The notes under the pieces are model-generated. The model saw only the letters and a program-made list of their open reading frames with translations. It had not been told where the DNA came from and searched no databases. Positions 49,888 through 58,761 of a stretch of DNA of 64,000 nucleotides are shown here, in pieces. The position numbers were made by a program, and so were the translations under genes. The DNA comes from Longimicrobium terrae (GTDB lineage: Bacteria > Gemmatimonadota > Gemmatimonadetes > Longimicrobiales > Longimicrobiaceae). Each line of letters begins with the position of its first letter. Positions within the stretch are counted from its first letter, which is position 1. The stretch is taken from contig NZ_JACHIA010000017.1 in NCBI RefSeq assembly GCF_014202995.1, positions 1-64,000 on the forward strand, read 5' to 3'.

Positions 49888-50222
49888 CCGTCCAGCGTGG
49901 CCGCCGGCCGCGCGGCATCGCAGAAATCCGTCGATCATAGCCGTATCGAGGCACGGCGTTGCGCAGCGAAGCCCATCCGCCACACAGGTCTGGGGTGTGC
50001 TCCCTCTCCCACATCTGTTCGTGGGAGAGGGTCGTCGTGCGCAGCACGCGGGGTGAGGGCCCACCCCGGCACCGTCCGCACACTCTCCAACTGTCCACGC
50101 CGAACCCTTCCCGCGGCGCTGGAACAATTCTTCCGTCCCCCTGTAATCATGGAATCAGACAGATTTCGACAGTGACTCTCCCCCACGCGCAGCTCGCCTG
50201 AGCGCTTGAGAAAGGACGTCTC
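49888..50222. repeat. R4 repeat and leader of the lasso cluster
   Basis: R4 (about 49994-50061; hairpin CTCTCCCACATCTGTTCGTG with its complement, then GTCGTCGTGCGCAGCACG) is the second copy of the element at 16970. The rest is the leader of the lasso operon; a poor promoter candidate is TGGAAC (50120), 18 bases, TAATCA (50144). Confidence 0.6.
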
Positions 50223-50540
50223 GTGCTGAACCTGTTTCGCCGTGGCAGCGCAGCGACCGCCGCGGCGCCCGGACCGGAGGCGCGCTTCCGCCATTCGCCG
50301 CAGGTGACGTCCACGCGCGAGGGAGACCGCACCGTGCTGCTGGATCACCGCGGCGGCGCGTACTTCGGGCTGGACGAGGTGGGCACGCGCCTGTGGGAGC
50401 TGCTCGGCGGCGGATCGTCGCTGAACGAGGTGGCGGGCGCGCTCGCCGCGGAGTACGACGCGCCTGCGGACGTCTTGCGCCGCGACACGATAGAGCTTGT
50501 TTCGCGCCTTCGCGCAGCCGGACTGGTGGTGGAAGGATGA
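50223..50540 (+). CDS. Lasso peptide B1 protein (PqqD-like RiPP recognition element)
   Basis: The 105-aa cytoplasmic protein is a PqqD-fold RiPP recognition element that binds the precursor leader and delivers it to the protease and cyclase. Visible PqqD marks: LLDHRGGAYFGLDEVGTRLWELL, then SLNEVAGALAAEYDA and DTIELVSRLRAAGLV. GTG 50223 lies nine bases after GAAAGGA. Its stop overlaps the B2 start by ATGA. Confidence 0.9.
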   Translation: MLNLFRRGSAATAAAPGPEARFRHSPQVTSTREGDRTVLLDHRGGAYFGLDEVGTRLWELLGGGSSLNEVAGALAAEYDAPADVLRRDTIELVSRLRAAGLVVEG

Positions 50541-50944
50541 CCAGCCGTCCATCTCCCGAAGCACCGGGCGTGCTGCGCTCCATGCTCACGCTGCTCGCGG
50601 TGCGCCTGCACCTCAAGACGCGCGGATTCGGGCGCTCGGTGGCCCGCGCGCGGTGGATGGCGGAGCGCGCGCCCGTGGCGGGGTTTGATCCGGACCTGCC
50701 GGAGCGCACGGCGCACCGGGTGGCCGTCGCGGGCGCCTTCTTTCCCGGCCGCGCCGTCTGCCTGGAGCAGTCGCTGTCGCTCTACCTTCTCCTTCGCCGC
50801 CGCGGCGTCCCGGCGGAATTGCGGCTGGGCGTGACCCCGTCGCCCTTTCACGCGCACGCCTGGGTGGAACTCCACGGCGAGCCGGTGAACGAGGACGCGG
50901 AAACGGTCGCCAAGTTCCTTCCCATGCCCGTCGCCCCCGCATGA
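50537..50944 (+). CDS. Lasso peptide B2 protein (leader peptidase, transglutaminase-like)
   Basis: The 135-aa cysteine protease removes the leader peptide. The catalytic Cys75 lies in GRAVCLEQSLSLYLLLRRRG and His107 in FHAHAWVELHGEPVNED, whose acidic residues supply the third member. This is the usual B2 length when B1 is separate. It overlaps both neighbours by ATGA, so B1, B2 and C are translated together. Confidence 0.92.
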   Translation: MTSRPSPEAPGVLRSMLTLLAVRLHLKTRGFGRSVARARWMAERAPVAGFDPDLPERTAHRVAVAGAFFPGRAVCLEQSLSLYLLLRRRGVPAELRLGVTPSPFHAHAWVELHGEPVNEDAETVAKFLPMPVAPA

Positions 50945-52752
50945 GCGCGTTCGTCTGCACGCTGTCGCCCGACGCGGCCCCGTCCGCCGACGCCGCGGGC
51001 CGGCTGCGCCATCTGGGGATCGCGGCGCATTCGGTCATCAGCGACGGACCGTTCTGCGCCGCCGCCGGAGAGCCCGTGCTGCGTCCGCTGACCGCCCGGC
51101 GCGGCGCGCTGGCCGCGGCGGGAGACGTGCGGCTGGACAACCGCGCGGACCTGCTGCGCTTCGCCGCGCCGGTGCGGCCGGACGCGCCGGACCTGGAGTT
51201 CGTACTGGCGCTCTTTGACGTGCACGGCGAGCACTGCATCCCCATGCTGGCGGGCGACTTCGCCGTGGTGCTGTGGGATGGCCGCACGCGCACCCTAGTG
51301 GCCGCGCGCGACGCGTTCGGCGTCCGCCCGCTCTTTCACGCCACGGCGGGCGGCACGCTCCGCATCGCCTCCCGGCTGGAGGCGCTGGCCCAGGACGCGG
51401 CCTACGACGAGGCGTGGGTGTCGGGCTTTCTGCTGGGCGGCAGCAGCAACCCCGAGCGCACGCTGTGGGAAGGGCGCCGCGCCGTTCCGCCGGGCGGCGT
51501 GCTGGTCGCCGCGGAGGGCAGGGTGCAGGAGCGGCGCTGGTGGCGGGCGGAGGACTTTGTTCCCGCGCGGCACGCGGACGGCGCGGAGGCCGCCGCCCAG
51601 GTGCGGCGCCTGTTCGCCGACGCGGTGCGCGTCCGCCTGGGCGCGCCGGGCGAAACGTGGTCGCAGCTTTCCGGCGGACTGGATTCGTCCGCGGTCGTGT
51701 CCACGGCGCAGTGGCTGGCGGAGGCGGGAGAAGCGCCGGGGCTGGCGGGAACGGTGTCGGTGGTGGACTCGCTCGGGGATGGGGACGAGACGCGCTATTC
51801 GGATGAGGTGCTGCGGCGGTGGAACGTGCGCGGCGAGTCCGTCCGCGACCCCTGGCCCTGGCAGGACGATGGCGAGCCGCCCGTCGCCACGGATGAGCCG
51901 CGCCCCATGTTCCCGTACTGGGCGCGCGACCGGCGGATGTGCGCCATCGTCCGCGACGCGGGCGGGCGGGTGATGCTGAGCGGGCAGGGCTCCGACCACT
52001 ACCTGGACGGCCCCGGCACCTTTGCCGCCGACCTGCTGCGGACGGGGCGCGTGGGCGAGGCGCTGCGGACCGTGACGCTGCACGCGGTGGCGCGCCGGCA
52101 GTCCTTCTACCACGGCTTGTGGCGCGACGCGCTCCGTCCCCTGCTTCCCGCCGCGCTGAGCGGCGCGGGGGCGCGGCCGGCGGCGCCCGCCTGGGTGCAG
52201 CAGCGGTTCGCGCGCCGCGCGGGAATGACAGCGGCGCGCCCCCGCTCGCGCCCGGGGCGCGTGTGGAGCGACGAAACGGGCGTCTACCTGCGCATCCTGG
52301 CCGGGCAGCTGGAACGCGGGCCGTTCACGGAGGGGATGGAGGTGCGCTACCCCTTTCTGGACCGCCGCCTGGCCGAGTTCTGCCTGCGACTGCCGGTGGA
52401 GCAGCGCGTGCGCCCCGGGGGCTCCAAGTGGGTGCTGCGCGAGGCGATGCGCGGCATTCTCCCCGAGGCGGTGCGCACGCGCCGCGGCAAGGGCGGCATC
52501 GACGCGCGCATCCTGTGGGCGCTGCAGCACGAGGCGCCGCGCGTGGGCTGGCTGCTGCGCGACCCGTGGGTGGCGCAGGCGGGGTGGGTTGATGCGGACG
52601 CACTCCGCGCGGCGGTGGAGCGCGCGCGGCAGGGCGAGGTGGACAACCTGTCGCACCTGCTGGGCACGCTGTCGCTGGAGACATGGCTGCGGGTGCGCGC
52701 CGGCGCGTGGGCACCGGTGCGTGCGGAGACGCGGGACGCCGTCGCGGCGTAA
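50941..52752 (+). CDS. Lasso peptide macrolactam synthetase (C protein, asparagine-synthetase-like)
   Basis: The 603-aa enzyme adenylates the side-chain carboxylate of the core peptide and closes the ring. The N-terminal half resembles a class II glutaminase domain but starts Met-Ser, lacking the Cys2 nucleophile as in other lasso cyclases. The C-terminal half is an Asn-synthase ATP pyrophosphatase with SGGLDSSAV at residues 244-252, MLSGQGSDHYLDGPG and VRYPFLDRRLAEFCLRLP. The two precursor genes follow it. Confidence 0.94.
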   Translation: MSAFVCTLSPDAAPSADAAGRLRHLGIAAHSVISDGPFCAAAGEPVLRPLTARRGALAAAGDVRLDNRADLLRFAAPVRPDAPDLEFVLALFDVHGEHCIPMLAGDFAVVLWDGRTRTLVAARDAFGVRPLFHATAGGTLRIASRLEALAQDAAYDEAWVSGFLLGGSSNPERTLWEGRRAVPPGGVLVAAEGRVQERRWWRAEDFVPARHADGAEAAAQVRRLFADAVRVRLGAPGETWSQLSGGLDSSAVVSTAQWLAEAGEAPGLAGTVSVVDSLGDGDETRYSDEVLRRWNVRGESVRDPWPWQDDGEPPVATDEPRPMFPYWARDRRMCAIVRDAGGRVMLSGQGSDHYLDGPGTFAADLLRTGRVGEALRTVTLHAVARRQSFYHGLWRDALRPLLPAALSGAGARPAAPAWVQQRFARRAGMTAARPRSRPGRVWSDETGVYLRILAGQLERGPFTEGMEVRYPFLDRRLAEFCLRLPVEQRVRPGGSKWVLREAMRGILPEAVRTRRGKGGIDARILWALQHEAPRVGWLLRDPWVAQAGWVDADALRAAVERARQGEVDNLSHLLGTLSLETWLRVRAGAWAPVRAETRDAVAA

Positions 52753-52761
52753 GGCGTGAAG

Positions 52762-52786
52762 GCCGCCGCGGCCCGGCCGCGGCGGC
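52762..52786 (+). promoter_or_regulatory. Perfect GC-rich stem-loop between cyclase and precursor genes
   Basis: Arms 52762-52773 and 52775-52786 are perfect complements around one base. There is no T run. It may act as a processing or stabilising element that lets the precursor part of the transcript outlast the enzyme part. Confidence 0.65.
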
Positions 52787-52814
52787 GTAGTTCAACCCAG
52801 ACCGGAGGTGCACG

Positions 52815-52937
52815 ATGGAAGCACGCAAGCGCTACACGGCCCCGACCCTCACCCGTCTCGGCGGCGCCGTGGAGAAGACGCTGGGACGCTTCGGCAACCG
52901 GCCGGAGTTCATCAGCTTCTTCATCTTTCTCCGGTAG
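52815..52937 (+). CDS. Lasso peptide precursor 1
   Basis: This 40-aa gene follows a GGAGG ribosome binding site. The leader (1-23) shows the recognition pattern Y-x-x-P-x-L (YTAPTL, residues 7-12), a Gly, and the conserved Thr at position -2 (VEKTL). The predicted core (24-40) is GRFGNRPEFISFFIFLR: Gly1 and Glu8 give an eight-residue macrolactam, and the tail is rich in bulky Phe/Ile residues able to hold the thread. The cut site and ring are predicted from the known rules. Confidence 0.9.
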   Translation: MEARKRYTAPTLTRLGGAVEKTLGRFGNRPEFISFFIFLR

Positions 52938-52982
52938 CCCGCCCGGGCCGCCGGCGTTCACCGACCAGACTCGGAGGATCGC

Positions 52983-53111
52983 ATGCAGAACCACAAGAAG
53001 CCGTACACGGCGCCGACCCTCACTGCGCATGGCACCGCAGTGGAAAAGACGCTGGGGCAGCGCGGCAAGGTGGCGGAATTCATCAACTACTGGATTCCGC
53101 CGCTCCCCTGA
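52983..53111 (+). CDS. Lasso peptide precursor 2
   Basis: This 42-aa gene has its own GGAGG. The leader (1-24) repeats the pattern of precursor 1 (YTAPTLT, G, AVEKTL). The predicted core (25-42) is GQRGKVAEFINYWIPPLP, again Gly1 to Glu8, with Tyr and Trp in the tail and a Pro-rich end. Leader identity with precursor 1 is high while the cores differ outside GxxGxxxEFI, which is what duplicated, diverging products look like. Confidence 0.9.
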   Translation: MQNHKKPYTAPTLTAHGTAVEKTLGQRGKVAEFINYWIPPLP

Positions 53112-53128
53112 TCGCGCGGGGCTGAATG

Positions 53129-53170
53129 AACGGGGAGCAGCGGAGAATGTCTCCGCTGCTCCCCGTTTCT
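53129..53170 (+). terminator. Strong terminator after the lasso precursors
   Basis: A perfect 18-bp stem (53129-53146 with 53150-53167), three-base loop and TCT tail begin 18 bases after the second precursor stop. It closes the lasso operon. Confidence 0.9.
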
Positions 53171-53611
53171 CGTCAATCACTCCGGGTCGGCAGATGGCCA
53201 TCCGTGTCATGGATCGTTCGGCGGGCGCGGCGAAGATCGCACCACGCTCCATGCCTTCGTTGATCGAACGAATCCGCCGCCTCGGACAGCGGGCCCCCCG
53301 AATCGTCCGCTGTCGCGTCCACAATCAGAGCTCAAACTGCATCATGGGACGTGTGCCGCATCCGCCGCCCGCGCTGAGGTCTCCCCCTCTCCCGCTTGCG
53401 GGAGAGGGGGCCGGGGGGAGAGGGCTGCCGGCCGCCGCGCCACACCCTCCGAAACGGGATGAGTTGTCCTTCTCACCGCTCCCGTTCGTGGCGCCTTGTG
53501 GATGCGGATTCATGCGGATTGTCATCCCGGGGGACAAAAGCCTTGTGTCAGGGCATCAAGTCATATTATGAATCAGGCTCACACGTCGAACTTGTCCCGC
53601 ATGGACGGCTG
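53171..53611. repeat. Degenerate R1, R2 and the GH115 control region
   Basis: A decayed R1 (53263-53340), R2 (53372-53441) and, near the gene, an operator-like site (53560-53573). No gene is seen; frames entering from R2 are artefacts. Confidence 0.7.
53560..53573 (+). promoter_or_regulatory. Operator-like site upstream of GH115
   Basis: GTCATATTATGAAT shares its first half with the site at 33732 and its last half with the site at 17198. It lies 38 bases before the GH115 start. TTGTCA (53519-53524) upstream could be a -35 element, but the -10 is unclear. Confidence 0.55.
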
Positions 53612-56521
53612 ATGCCCCGGTTTCTTTCGCTCGTCTCCATTCTCCCGCGCCGCGCCCTCATCATCCTCGGCGCGCTTCTGCTGGCGGCGGGGGACGCCGC
53701 CGCGCAGGCGGCGCCCTACGTCACGGACCGCGCGGAGCGGTCGCGGTTCGCTCTCGCGGCGGGCGGGCGGCCGGTGCCGCTGCACGTGTCCGCGGGGGAG
53801 CACGCGGGCGTGGTGCGCGCCGCGCGCGACCTGCGCGCCGACATCGAGCGGGTGACGGGCGCCGCGCCCGAGCTGGCCGTGGGCGACGTTCCCGCCGCGC
53901 GGCAGATCGTCCTCGTCGGCACGCTGGGGAGCGATCCGGTCATCGACGGGCTGGTGCGCGCGGGAAAGCTGAACGTGTCGGCCGTGGCGGGAAAGTGGGA
54001 AACGTTCGTGCTGCAGGTCATCGAGCGGCCCCTCCCCGGCGTGGACCGCGCGCTGGTGATCGCGGGCAGCGACAGGCGCGGTACCATCTTCGGCATCTAC
54101 GAACTTTCGCAGCAGATCGGCGTCTCGCCCTGGTACTGGTGGGCCGACGTCCCCGTCCGTCATCAGCCAGAACTGCACGTTTCCCCCGCGCGGCACACGC
54201 TGGGCGAACCGGCGGTGCGCTACCGCGGCATCTTCATCAACGACGAGGCGCCCGCGCTCAGCGGCTGGGCGCGCGAACGGTTCGGCGGGTTCAATCACCA
54301 GTTCTACGAAAAGGTGTTCGAGCTCATCCTGCGAATGCGCGGCAACTATCTGTGGCCGGCCATGTGGGGGAGCGCTTTCTATGCGGATGATCCGCAGAAC
54401 GCGCGGCTGGCGGATGAATACGGCGTGGTGATCGGCACCAGCCACCATGAGCCCATGATGCGCGCCCACGACGAGTGGCGGCGCTTCGGGGGGGGCGGTG
54501 TCTGGAACTATGCGACCAACGACAGTTCCCTGCGCGCGTTCTGGCGGGAGGGGATCCGGCGGATGGGGAGCAACGAGAGCATCGTCACCCTCGCCATGCG
54601 CGGCGACGGCGACGAGCCCATGACGCAGGGCACCGCCATCGCCCTCCTGGAGCGGATCGTGGCGGACCAGCGCACGATTCTGGGCGAGGTGACGGGGCGC
54701 AATCCGTCCGCACAGCCGCAGGTGTGGGCGCTGTACAAGGAGGTGCAGGACTACTACGACCAGGGAATGCGCGTTCCGGAAGACGTGACGCTGCTCTTTG
54801 CGGATGACAACTGGGGGAACATCCGGCGCCTGCCGCGCGCGGCGGACCGTGCGCGTTCGGGCGGATTCGGTGTGTACTACCACTTCGACTACGTGGGCGG
54901 GCCGCGCAACTACAAGTGGATCAACACCACCCAGGTGTCGCGCGTGTGGGAGCAGATGCACGGTGCGTGGCGCCAGGGCGCGGACCGCATCTGGATCGTG
55001 AACGTCGGCGACATCAAGCCCATGGAGATGCCCATCTCCTTCTTTCTGGACTACGCGTGGAATCCGGAGGCCTGGCCCGCGGAGCGCATTCCCGAGTGGA
55101 CGCGGCAGTGGGCGCAACGGCAGTTCGGCGCGGAGCACGCGGACGCCATCGCCCGCATCCTGAGCGAGTACACGCGCTTCAACAGCCGCCGCAAGCCGGA
55201 ACTGCTGGATACCGCCACCTACGGCCTGACCGCGTACAACGAAGCGGAGCGCGTCACCTCGGAGTACGCCGCCCTCGCCGCGGAGGCGGAGCGCATTGGC
55301 GCGCTGCTGCCGGCGGACGCGCGCGATGCGTACTTCCAGCTCGTTCTCCATCCCGTTCACGCCAGCGCCAACCTGCACGACCTCTACGTCTCCGCCGCGC
55401 GCAACCGCCTGTACGCGCGGCAGGGGCGGGCGTCCACCAACACCTTTGCGGACCGCGTGCGCGCGCGCTTCGAGACGGACGCCGCGCTTTCCCGCCGGTA
55501 CAACACGGAGATCGCGGGCGGCAAGTGGGCCCACATGATGGACCAGACCCACATCGGCTACACCTACTGGCAGGAGCCACCGCGCAACGTCATGCCGCGC
55601 GTGGAGGTGATCCAAGTGCCGGTGATGGCGGAAATGGGCGTGGCGGTCGAGGGATCGGACGCGTGGTGGCCGGCCTCGCGCGACACCGCCGTCCTCCCGC
55701 CGATGGACGCCTTTTCCCGCCAGACGCGGTGGATCGAGATCTTCAATCGCGGCTCCGTGCCGTTCGCCTTTTCCGCCGCATCCGCGCAGCCGTGGGTGAC
55801 CGTCTCGCCGTCCGCCGGGCGGGTGGATGCGGAAACGCGCATCACCGTCTCGGTGGATTGGGATCGCGCGCCCGCCGGCATCCAGCGCGTGCCGGTGACG
55901 ATCACGGGGGCGGATGGCCGGCGAGTCGTCGTCCACGCCGTCATCCACAATCCCCAGACGCCACAGCGCGGGCAGGTGCGCGGCTTTGTGGAGGGCGGGG
56001 GAGTGGTGGCGATGGAGGCGGAGCACTACACCCGCGCCGTGAACGCGGGCGCCATCCGCTGGACGCGGATTCCGCAGATCGGCCGCACGCTGAGCGGAAT
56101 GACGGTGCCCATCGACGCGCCCAGCCAGACGCCGGGCCGCGGCACGCCGTCCCTCGAATACCGCATGCACCTGTTCACCCCGGGCGAGGTGGAGGTGCGC
56201 GCGTACTTCTCGCCCTCGCTGGACACGCGCGGCGGCGAGGGGCTGCGCTACGCGGTGTCGATCGATGGCGGCGCGCCCGTCATCGTAAACGCGCACGCGG
56301 ACGGCAGCAGCCGCGCGGGCGACCGCAACGCGGCGTGGGAGCAGATGGTGGCGCAGAATATCAACGTTTCCATCAGCCGCCACCGTGTGGACGCGGCGGG
56401 GGAGCACGTGCTGCGCTTCTGGATGGTGGATCCCGGCCTGGTGCTGCAGCGCATCGTGGTGAACACCGGCGGGCTCAAGCCCAGCTACCTGGGCCCGCCA
56501 GAAAGCTTCCGGGCGCCCTGA
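53612..56521 (+). CDS. GH115 xylan alpha-1,2-glucuronidase
   Basis: The 969-aa exported enzyme removes (4-O-methyl)glucuronic acid from internal and terminal xylose units of xylan. After a signal peptide (ALLLAAGDAAAQA), GH115 blocks are VLVGTLGSDPVIDGL, SDRRGTIFGIYELSQQIGVS, PWYWWADVPV, RYRGIFINDEAPALSGWARE, LRMRGNYLWPAMWGSAF, YGVVIGTSHHEPMMRAHDEW, LLFADDNWGNIRRLP and VNVGDIKPMEMPISFFLDYAWNP. The C-terminal region (about 700-960) forms the extra domains usual for the family. It complements the GH67 enzyme, which needs a terminal residue. GH43 follows after 71 bases. Confidence 0.96.
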   Translation: MPRFLSLVSILPRRALIILGALLLAAGDAAAQAAPYVTDRAERSRFALAAGGRPVPLHVSAGEHAGVVRAARDLRADIERVTGAAPELAVGDVPAARQIVLVGTLGSDPVIDGLVRAGKLNVSAVAGKWETFVLQVIERPLPGVDRALVIAGSDRRGTIFGIYELSQQIGVSPWYWWADVPVRHQPELHVSPARHTLGEPAVRYRGIFINDEAPALSGWARERFGGFNHQFYEKVFELILRMRGNYLWPAMWGSAFYADDPQNARLADEYGVVIGTSHHEPMMRAHDEWRRFGGGGVWNYATNDSSLRAFWREGIRRMGSNESIVTLAMRGDGDEPMTQGTAIALLERIVADQRTILGEVTGRNPSAQPQVWALYKEVQDYYDQGMRVPEDVTLLFADDNWGNIRRLPRAADRARSGGFGVYYHFDYVGGPRNYKWINTTQVSRVWEQMHGAWRQGADRIWIVNVGDIKPMEMPISFFLDYAWNPEAWPAERIPEWTRQWAQRQFGAEHADAIARILSEYTRFNSRRKPELLDTATYGLTAYNEAERVTSEYAALAAEAERIGALLPADARDAYFQLVLHPVHASANLHDLYVSAARNRLYARQGRASTNTFADRVRARFETDAALSRRYNTEIAGGKWAHMMDQTHIGYTYWQEPPRNVMPRVEVIQVPVMAEMGVAVEGSDAWWPASRDTAVLPPMDAFSRQTRWIEIFNRGSVPFAFSAASAQPWVTVSPSAGRVDAETRITVSVDWDRAPAGIQRVPVTITGADGRRVVVHAVIHNPQTPQRGQVRGFVEGGGVVAMEAEHYTRAVNAGAIRWTRIPQIGRTLSGMTVPIDAPSQTPGRGTPSLEYRMHLFTPGEVEVRAYFSPSLDTRGGEGLRYAVSIDGGAPVIVNAHADGSSRAGDRNAAWEQMVAQNINVSISRHRVDAAGEHVLRFWMVDPGLVLQRIVVNTGGLKPSYLGPPESFRAP

Positions 56522-56592
56522 CTCCGCGCTTCCGGCCGCCCGGCATCCCGCCGCGCGGCCGCACCTTCGTTCCTCCCGCACCCGTCCGCCCG

Positions 56593-58314
56593 ATGCGCGC
56601 ACCGTCCGCCCTCCGCCCGCTCGCCCTGCTCCTTCCGCTCGCGGCGGCCTGCGCCACCGCCCAGCCGGAACCCGCCACCGCGCAGCCGTCCGACGCGCGC
56701 TTCGAGTGGTTCGAGTACATGGGCGACGATCCCGCTTTCCGCCAGAACCGCGCGGGCGCGAACGAGTACCTGAACCCCGTGCTGGCCGGCTTCTATCCCG
56801 ACCCCAGTATCGCGCGCGCGGGCGACGACTACTACATGGTCACATCAAGCTTCGCGTACTTTCCGGGCGTCCCGCTCTTTCACAGCCGCGACCTGGTCAA
56901 CTGGACGCAGATCGGCCATGTGCTGAGCCGTCCGTCGCAGCTGAACCTGGACAGCGCCGGCATTTCGCGCGGCATCTTCGCCCCGGTGATTCGCTACAAC
57001 GCGGGCACCTTCTACATGATCACGACCATCGTGGACCGCGGCGGAAACTTCATCGTCACCGCCACCGATCCGCGCGGGCCATGGTCCGATCCCGTCTTTC
57101 TCCCGGAAGTGGACGGCATCGATCCTTCCATCTTCTTTGACGACAACGGCAAGGCGTACATCGTCAACAACGGTCCGCCCATCGGCGCGCCGCTGTACGA
57201 GGGGCACCGCGCCATCTGGATGCAGGAATTCGACGCCGCCAGCCAGCGGATGACCGGCCCGCGGCGTCTGATCGTGAACGGCGGGGTGGATCTGGCCAGG
57301 AAGCCGATCTGGATCGAGGCGCCGCACATCCTGAAGGTGGACGGCCGCTACTACCTGATCTGCGCGGAAGGCGGCACGGCGGAGCAGCACTCCGAAGTCG
57401 TGTTCCGTGCGGATTCGCCGTGGGGACCGTGGATTCCGTGGACGGAGAATCCCATCCTCACGCAGCGCCACCTAGACCCCGCGCGCCCGCTGCCCATCAC
57501 CACGACGGGCCACGCGGATTTCGTGCGGACGCCCCGCGGCGAGTGGTGGGCGGTCTTCCTGGGCGTGCGCCCGTACCGCGGCGACCACTACAACAACGGC
57601 CGCGAGACGTACCTGCTTCCCGTTCGATGGACGGAGGACGGCTGGCCGGAGATCCTGCGCGGCGACGCGACGGTGCCGTACGCCGGCCGCCGTCCCGATC
57701 TGCCCGCCCAGCCCGCGCCGCCGATCCCCATGACGGGCAACTTCACGCACCGCGACGAGTTCGATGGGGCGGCGCTCGCGCCGGAGTGGGTGTTCATCCG
57801 CACCCCGCGCGAACACTGGCACGCCCTGTCGTCCGGCGCGCTGGTGCTGCGTCCGCGCGCGGCGGTGCTGGGCGACGTGGGCGCGCAGCCCTCCTTTGTG
57901 GGAAGGCGGCAGCAGCATGCGTACGGATCGGCATCCACCGCCGTGCGCTACACGCCGCGCGCGGAGGGCGACCGCGCCGGCCTCGCCGCGTTCCACGACG
58001 ACAAGCACTTCTACCTGCTGAGCGTCGCCCGGCGCGACGGGCGCCCCGTGGTGCAGCTCGAGCAGCGCTCCGGCGACGCCCCCGCCACGGTGATCGCCTC
58101 CGCGCCGCTGACGGTCCCGGCCGATGGCCCCGTCTACCTCAAGGTCGAGGCGCGCGGCGACGGGTACGCGTTTTCGTACGGCACGCGGCCGGGCGAGTGG
58201 GCGGTGCTCAAGGACGACGCGGACGGTACCGTGCTCAGCACCAAGGTGGCCGGCGGCTTCGTGGGCACCATGCTGGGGATGTACGCCCACTCCGCTTCGG
58301 ATTCGGCACGATAG
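56593..58314 (+). CDS. GH43 beta-xylosidase/arabinofuranosidase
   Basis: The 573-aa exported enzyme has a signal (LLPLAAAC, possibly lipidated) and a five-bladed propeller. The catalytic set is Asp70 (AGFYPDPSIA, base), Asp177 (DGIDPSIFFD, pKa modulator) and Glu259 (YLICAEGGTAEQH, acid). A C-terminal beta-sandwich (about 385-570; FTHRDEFDGAALAPEWVFIR) marks the beta-xylosidase-type subfamily. It probably releases xylose or arabinose from the oligosaccharides made by GH10 and GH115. Confidence 0.94.
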   Translation: MRAPSALRPLALLLPLAAACATAQPEPATAQPSDARFEWFEYMGDDPAFRQNRAGANEYLNPVLAGFYPDPSIARAGDDYYMVTSSFAYFPGVPLFHSRDLVNWTQIGHVLSRPSQLNLDSAGISRGIFAPVIRYNAGTFYMITTIVDRGGNFIVTATDPRGPWSDPVFLPEVDGIDPSIFFDDNGKAYIVNNGPPIGAPLYEGHRAIWMQEFDAASQRMTGPRRLIVNGGVDLARKPIWIEAPHILKVDGRYYLICAEGGTAEQHSEVVFRADSPWGPWIPWTENPILTQRHLDPARPLPITTTGHADFVRTPRGEWWAVFLGVRPYRGDHYNNGRETYLLPVRWTEDGWPEILRGDATVPYAGRRPDLPAQPAPPIPMTGNFTHRDEFDGAALAPEWVFIRTPREHWHALSSGALVLRPRAAVLGDVGAQPSFVGRRQQHAYGSASTAVRYTPRAEGDRAGLAAFHDDKHFYLLSVARRDGRPVVQLEQRSGDAPATVIASAPLTVPADGPVYLKVEARGDGYAFSYGTRPGEWAVLKDDADGTVLSTKVAGGFVGTMLGMYAHSASDSAR

Positions 58315-58761
58315 GCGACCGCCCCGCGGCAACGACGGACGCGATCCGCCTCCGCGGACCCGCTCCCGCAGCCGCTCTGGAACTCCAGAACGCAGTTGAA
58401 GCCCCGATCGTGGACGCGTCAGCGGCCACGAGTCGGGGCTTACCGCTGTTGGAGCGGCGGATTCATTCGCTCCCGATCCCCGCGGCCGCTCCGATCTTCG
58501 CTTCCCGCGCGGAATCATCCGCTCCAACGCACTCCGCGCCCACCTGCACTACGCCTGCCGCGCGGATCCATCCGCTCCAACGAACTCTGCACCCACGAGC
58601 ACTCCGCCTCCGCGGATTCATCCGCTCCCGATCCCCGCGTCCGCTCCGATCTCCGCTTTCCCGCGCCGAGCCATCCGCCGCCCTCAACCCTCCCCCAGTC
58701 TTTTTTGGGGGAGGGTGGGCCGGTGGTGCCGGCCCGGGTGGGGGCCGTGGAGGACTCGGCC
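58315..58761. repeat. Reversed R1, tandem duplication and reversed R5
   Basis: R1 in reverse (58395-58473), two copies of a segment of about 64 bases (58461-58524 and 58616-58680) containing CTCCCGATCCCCGCG, an intervening run of ATCCGCTCCAACG units, and R5 in reverse (58684-58748) next to the fabF stop. Two genes converge here. Confidence 0.72.

Noticed and set aside
52808-53125. 105-codon frame overlapping both lasso precursors in another register
   Set aside because: It is Arg/His-rich and lacks a good start; the two short frames with GGAGG and shared leaders explain the region.
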